From positions 1 through 17,234 of the forward strand of contig JAFGGR010000069.1 of assembly GCA_016930475.1 (NCBI GenBank): DNA of 17,234 nucleotides, read 5' to 3'. Source of the DNA: Clostridiales bacterium (GTDB lineage: Bacteria; Bacillota; Clostridia; Saccharofermentanales; Saccharofermentanaceae). Under the pieces are notes generated by a model. That model had not been told where the DNA came from. It was given only the letters and a program-made list of their open reading frames with translations, and searched no databases. The position numbers and the translations under genes were made by a program. Positions 13,927 to 17,234 of this stretch are shown piece by piece. Every line of letters begins with the position of its first letter. The stretch's first letter is position 1.

Positions 13927-15117
13927 ATGGAATCCATTGTCACTCGCCAAATGTCCGATAGCCGCCTCGCCCTGCTCCAGCAAAATCTCGCATCGTCTTC
14001 GGTTGAATTTGATACCGTCCTGATCATCGGACGGGTCAATCAATATTACTATACCGGGACGATGCAGGACGGGATCCTTGTCATGAGAAGGACCGGGGAG
14101 ATGTTCTTCTTTGTCCGGAAGAGTTACGAGAGGGCCTGCATGGAGTCTACTTTTGAGCCGATCATCAAGATCGCGACATATCGCGACATGCTCGAGTATC
14201 TTCCGGCGGACCTTGGCGCTGTCTATGTCGAGACCGAATCGGTTCCAATCGCGATGATTGAGCGCATTCGGAAATCTTTCCATATGGAAAGGATTCTGCC
14301 TCTGGATCGCGTGATCGCGATGCAGCGTGCAGTGAAAACTCCGGAGGAGATCGAGCTGATCCGCGAGTCGGCTCGGCGGCATGCCGATATCATGGAGAAC
14401 ACGGTGCCGTTGCTCTTGCGCGAGGGAATGAGCGAGACCGATTTCGCCGCCGACATGTATGCGGAAATGATCAAGAAAGGCCATCACGGCGTATCCCGCT
14501 TTTCGATGTTTCAGATGGAGATCATTATCGGACAATTCGGGTTCGGAGAGACTTCTCTTTATCCGACCAATTTCGACGGGCCCGGCGGTATGAAAGGAAT
14601 GTCTCCGGTCGTTCCGATCCTCGGGAATCGGGAGCGTTTGCTCAAGAAGGGCGATCTGGTTTTTGTCGATGTCGGATTCGGATACATGGGATATCACAGC
14701 GATAAGACCCAGGTCTATTCCTTCGGCGCCGAGCCCAATGAGCTTGCAGTGAGGACCCACCGGGCTTGTATCGGCGTTCTGGAGCGCGTTGTTTCCGGCA
14801 TTCGGCCCGGAGCGGACCCTTCTTCTGTCTATCGGGATTCGACTGCCGAGTTACCGGAGGAGTTGAACAAACACTTCATGGGGTACGGAGGGGAGAAGGT
14901 CAAATTTTTGGGCCACGGAGTCGGCCTGTTTATCGACGAATTGCCGATCATTTCCGGCGGCTATAAGGAGCCCCTGCGCGAAAACATGGTCATCGCCATC
15001 GAGCCCAAGTGCGGAGTCGAGGGGATCGGGACGGTCGGTGTGGAGGAGACTTACATCGTGGGCGCAAACGGTGCCGAGTGCATTACAGGCGGTCCGAAGG
15101 ACATTGTACGGGTATGA
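13927..15117 (+). CDS. M24-family metallopeptidase (Xaa-Pro aminopeptidase/dipeptidase type)
   Basis: A 396-residue cytoplasmic enzyme of the pita-bread fold, likely cleaving an N-terminal residue before Pro. Residues 1-130 form a creatinase-like N-terminal domain. The catalytic domain holds the five expected metal ligands: Asp248 (VDVGF), Asp259 (HSDKT), His330 (GHGVGL, followed by DELP), Glu359 (AIEPK) and Glu373 (GVEETYIV). Substitutions are mild: the usual EPG reads EPK and R-E-D reads V-E-E. The set fits a two-metal active site, but the exact specificity (aminopeptidase, dipeptidase or creatinase-like) is not settled. The ATG at 13927 has a GGAGG SD. There is no operon partner. The next gene is convergent, 54 bases away, with no clear terminator between. 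Confidence 0.9.
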   Translation: MESIVTRQMSDSRLALLQQNLASSSVEFDTVLIIGRVNQYYYTGTMQDGILVMRRTGEMFFFVRKSYERACMESTFEPIIKIATYRDMLEYLPADLGAVYVETESVPIAMIERIRKSFHMERILPLDRVIAMQRAVKTPEEIELIRESARRHADIMENTVPLLLREGMSETDFAADMYAEMIKKGHHGVSRFSMFQMEIIIGQFGFGETSLYPTNFDGPGGMKGMSPVVPILGNRERLLKKGDLVFVDVGFGYMGYHSDKTQVYSFGAEPNELAVRTHRACIGVLERVVSGIRPGADPSSVYRDSTAELPEELNKHFMGYGGEKVKFLGHGVGLFIDELPIISGGYKEPLRENMVIAIEPKCGVEGIGTVGVEETYIVGANGAECITGGPKDIVRV

Positions 15118-15171
15118 GCGGAAAAGTCTTCGATCACATATATAAGAGCATAAGCCGAGTCAGGGACATCG

Positions 15172-16764
15172 TTACAGTTTGGGCATGATCGGAAGGAGCT
15201 CCGGTTTACTGAAGAAGTATCCTTGCTGTTGACTGATTCCCAGTTCCTCGCAAATGTCCGCGAACTCTTTGTTTTCTACGCCCTCGGCGACAGTTACGAT
15301 GCTGAATTTATTGCAAAAGGTTACGATGCTTTGAACCAGGCCGAATCCCCGGGGCGTATTCGCGCGAAGGATCAGGGAACGGTCGATCTTGATGACATCG
15401 ATCGGAAAATCCGATATATAGCCATACGAAGAATACCCGGTCCCGAAATCGTCGATGACAATGACGAAGCCGTGTCGATGCAAGAAATCCAGATGGGATT
15501 GAATGTTAGCCACCGACAGGAGGACTCGTTCCGTGATCTCAATATGAATTATTGATGGATTGACCTCATGTTCCTTTGCCTTTTGAACCAGTGACAGGAT
15601 CGAACGCTCGTTGAAGTCGGACGAGGAGAAGTTGACGCTGATATACATCCCTTTATATTCCGGATTTCTTGATAAGTGTAGTGCCCGGTCAAACATAAAC
15701 TCGGTTAGGTCATGGATGAGCGCGGTTTTCTCGAGAACCGGGACGAATACATCCGGGGTGATCCGGGTGTCGTCGTCGCGGATCCAGCGCGCCAAGAGCT
15801 CCACACCCACCGTTCGACCTGAACCGGAATCATGGATCGTTTGATAAGCCGTTCGGATGTTTCCGCGGTCCAAAGCCTCCCGAAAACCGTTGGCGATATT
15901 GACACTGCTTTTGAAGAGGACCTCCATGTTGCTCGTATATCGCACCAGCCGTTGATTGTTCCGGACTGCGCTTCTCAATGCGACCAATGAGCGCCGGATG
16001 CCATCCAGCGGATCTTCTTCGGATGCAAGGGTCGAAATGCCGACACGAAACTCGACATACACCGGAACACCCATCACAGAAATCGTCCGTTCATTCAGCG
16101 TACTGAGAGCGTTCAGTAAACCTTCGGTGTTCAGTTCGTCCTCGTCATGCGTCACCTTGATCGCGAATTCCATGCCGTAATACCGATAAACCTCCGCGTT
16201 CGGAAAAGACAGGAGCGTTTCGGTGAGTTCTTTTGAAAATACTCCGATGATCTGTTGAAAAAAGTCATATCCGAAAAAACCGAGGTACTCCTGATAGTCG
16301 GTCACCGCGACGCTGAAAAAGCTAATCGGATGCTCCGAGACCGATTTCTCGCTTCTTAGGGCTTCGTAGTTCTTCAGGCCCGTATCGGGGTCATGCGTAA
16401 TGAGAAAGGAGACTTTCAGCTCGCGCTTATGCGCAATATCCGAAAATACTCCGATTATAACCGCGATCACAATAAACGTCAGGATCCGTATGCTCCAGTT
16501 TATCGGTGTCTGAGATGTATCGAACTTCACATCGAGCGGCATAAACGGGCCGACCAGAAAACCGCTGATCGCGGCATGTAACAGGCCCCACTTGAAGCCG
16601 TAAATCGAGGCGATCAGGGCGATGGGAATATACATTAGATTGGTGTATACATTCTTTGTACCGCCGGTGAAGTAGACGATAACGGCGACCAATACCGTAA
16701 GGAAAAACCCGCCGAGCAGCGGATACAAGCGGTTGCGAAAAGATTTGATGTTGATAAGATCCAT
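15172..16764 (-). CDS. Membrane protein with degenerate GGDEF and intact EAL domain (c-di-GMP phosphodiesterase)
   Basis: A 530-residue protein. Residues 12-107 hold about four membrane segments with short loops. A GGDEF-like domain (about 120-275) starts with the family THDPDTGLKN but has YGMEF (196-200) where the active site should be, so it cannot be an ordinary cyclase. The EAL domain (about 290-525) keeps its catalytic set: Glu322 (ELLARW), Asn378 (SVNFS), Glu409 (IEITE), Asp438-Asp439 (DDFGTGYSS), Lys459 (IKIDRSL), Glu494 and Glu497 (VAEGVE) and Gln514 (QGYFF). It probably hydrolyses c-di-GMP, with the GGDEF part as a regulatory domain (inference). The ATG at 16764 has GGAGGAAAAC directly before it; the upstream ATG at 16824 has no SD and adds a non-homologous-looking 20 residues. 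Confidence 0.92.
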   Translation of the reverse strand: MDLINIKSFRNRLYPLLGGFFLTVLVAVIVYFTGGTKNVYTNLMYIPIALIASIYGFKWGLLHAAISGFLVGPFMPLDVKFDTSQTPINWSIRILTFIVIAVIIGVFSDIAHKRELKVSFLITHDPDTGLKNYEALRSEKSVSEHPISFFSVAVTDYQEYLGFFGYDFFQQIIGVFSKELTETLLSFPNAEVYRYYGMEFAIKVTHDEDELNTEGLLNALSTLNERTISVMGVPVYVEFRVGISTLASEEDPLDGIRRSLVALRSAVRNNQRLVRYTSNMEVLFKSSVNIANGFREALDRGNIRTAYQTIHDSGSGRTVGVELLARWIRDDDTRITPDVFVPVLEKTALIHDLTEFMFDRALHLSRNPEYKGMYISVNFSSSDFNERSILSLVQKAKEHEVNPSIIHIEITERVLLSVANIQSHLDFLHRHGFVIVIDDFGTGYSSYGYISDFPIDVIKIDRSLILRANTPRGFGLVQSIVTFCNKFSIVTVAEGVENKEFADICEELGISQQQGYFFSKPELLPIMPKL

Positions 16765-16833
16765 GTTTTCCTCCGGTAGCCCACCCGATTGAAACGAGTC
16801 AATCCAAACCGACAGAATAAACAAAAGGCAATT

Positions 16834-16846
16834 CTATTTTACATCA
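16834..16846 (-). promoter_or_regulatory. Candidate -10 region of the EAL gene (shared element, copy 1)
   Basis: The minus strand reads TGATGTAAAATAG, containing a TAAAAT about 72 bases before the EAL ATG. No good -35 lies 16-18 bases upstream. It matches the plus-strand element at 16903-16915 at 12 of 13 positions. Confidence 0.45.
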
Positions 16847-16902
16847 AAAAGCACGTTGCAAAAGAGTTTTCGGGAAAAAACTGATGTCTGTACATGCTTT
16901 CA

Positions 16903-16915
16903 TGATGTATAATAG
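16903..16915 (+). promoter_or_regulatory. Candidate -10 region of the CDP-alcohol phosphotransferase gene (shared element, copy 2)
   Basis: TGATGTATAATAG contains a perfect TATAAT (16908-16913) about 59 bases before the ATG at 16973. The -35 position is poor (TGTCTG at 17 bases). A dyad, TACAT-N9-ATGTA (16891-16909), overlaps the -10. The leader after it contains GC-rich GGCGCCGGCC, possibly structured. Confidence 0.5.
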
Positions 16916-16972
16916 GCGAAAAGGGTCGTTCGCCGAATATTTTGGGCTGGCGCCGGCCGACGAGGGAGACAT

Positions 16973-17234
16973 ATGGATTTTCGAAAAACAATGAACGCAG
17001 CCAACATTTTATCCCTTTCCCGATTTGTGCTGTTACCTTTACCGATCATCTTTGTTCTCATGGACATGAGGCTTGCTTTCGTGATCTCTTACATAATCAT
17101 CGGTTCGACGGATTTCTTTGACGGTATCGTAGCCCGAAGATTCAACATGACCTCCGAGCTCGGTAAGAAGCTGGATTCGTTCTCGGATCTGTTTTTCTAC
17201 CTTGCATCGGCGTGGTTTCTGTATGCCCTTCATC
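16973..17234 (+). CDS. CDP-alcohol phosphatidyltransferase, 3' end cut by the window edge
   Basis: Read from the ATG at 16973, with GAGGGAGA a few bases before it. The frame stays open to the right edge, giving 87 residues. It carries the complete family signature D-x2-D-G-x2-A-R-x8-G-x3-D-x3-D: Asp47, Asp50-Gly51, Ala54-Arg55, Gly64, Asp68 and Asp72. The N-terminus, NILSLSRFVLLP, is typical. These enzymes sit in the membrane and swap the CMP of a CDP-alcohol for a second alcohol, making phospholipid headgroups such as phosphatidylglycerol phosphate or phosphatidylserine. Which one cannot be told from this part; the LDSFSDL segment differs from the LDPxADK usual in PgsA. Its neighbour is divergent and encodes the EAL protein. 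Confidence 0.9.
   Translation, partial: MDFRKTMNAANILSLSRFVLLPLPIIFVLMDMRLAFVISYIIIGSTDFFDGIVARRFNMTSELGKKLDSFSDLFFYLASAWFLYALH

Noticed and set aside
13749..13961. 70-codon plus-strand ORF in the gap before the M24 gene
   Set aside because: No ribosome binding site, no recognisable motif, and it runs into the well-supported M24 start in another frame.
13888..14760. 290-codon open frame on the minus strand opposite the M24 peptidase gene
   Set aside because: It is antisense to a gene with all five metal ligands, has no recognisable motif or SD, and its His/Arg/Asp-rich composition is typical of a shadow frame.
15118..15171. Gap between convergent M24 and EAL genes as a terminator site
   Set aside because: No hairpin with a T run was found on either strand.

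Overview
The window is bacterial chromosome with about 50% GC by eye. It is densely coded on both strands, with strong AGGAGG-type ribosome binding sites, TTGACA/TATAAT-like promoters and UGA used as a stop. The gene content points to a Gram-positive, Bacillota-like lineage: a PadR/HAAS/DUF4097 trio, a GT4 glycosyltransferase of the glucosyl-diacylglycerol type, an LnrJK-LnrLMN-like two-component/ABC set, and a PIN-PhoH protein. The exact taxon cannot be read from the sequence. No tRNA, rRNA, CRISPR array, transposase, integrase or phage gene was seen.

Layout. (1) Positions 3-2721: the 3' four fifths of malQ (4-alpha-glucanotransferase, cut by the left edge) followed 10 bases later by glpK (glycerol kinase), a carbon-utilisation pair. 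(2) 2723-3337, minus: a DUF3267-type membrane protein with an HExxH motif, ending one base from glpK. (3) 3396-5516: a divergent, well-formed promoter carrying a 10-base direct repeat drives padR, a HAAS-domain membrane protein and a DUF4097 beta-repeat protein. The operon is closed by a candidate long-loop terminator. (4) 5536-6816, minus: a GT4 glycosyltransferase with its own promoter. (5) 6916-8615, minus: a NarL-family response regulator and a HisKA_3 sensor kinase overlapping by 4 bases, transcribed away from (6) 8805-12072, plus: an ABC exporter made of one ATPase and two ABC-2 permeases, ending at a strong bidirectional terminator. The gap between kinase and exporter holds two related 12-base dyads placed as activator sites would be. 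(7) 12148-13632, minus: a PIN-PhoH ATPase. (8) 13927-15117, plus: an M24 metallopeptidase. (9) 15172-16764, minus: a membrane-anchored protein with a degenerate GGDEF and an intact EAL domain, probably a c-di-GMP phosphodiesterase. (10) 16973-right edge: the start of a CDP-alcohol phosphatidyltransferase that has no stop inside the window.

How they fit together. Most of regions 2-6 and 10 concern the membrane and envelope: glycolipid synthesis, phospholipid headgroup transfer, an exporter under its own two-component system, and a PadR-controlled membrane/surface pair. The best-supported regulatory story is that the response regulator activates the divergent exporter through the two dyads. A second signal is a 13-base element shared, one mismatch apart, by the divergent -10 regions of the EAL gene and the CDP-alcohol phosphotransferase gene. 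Several start codons were moved from the longest possible ORF to the one with a Shine-Dalgarno sequence (DUF3267, HAAS, GT4, first permease, EAL).
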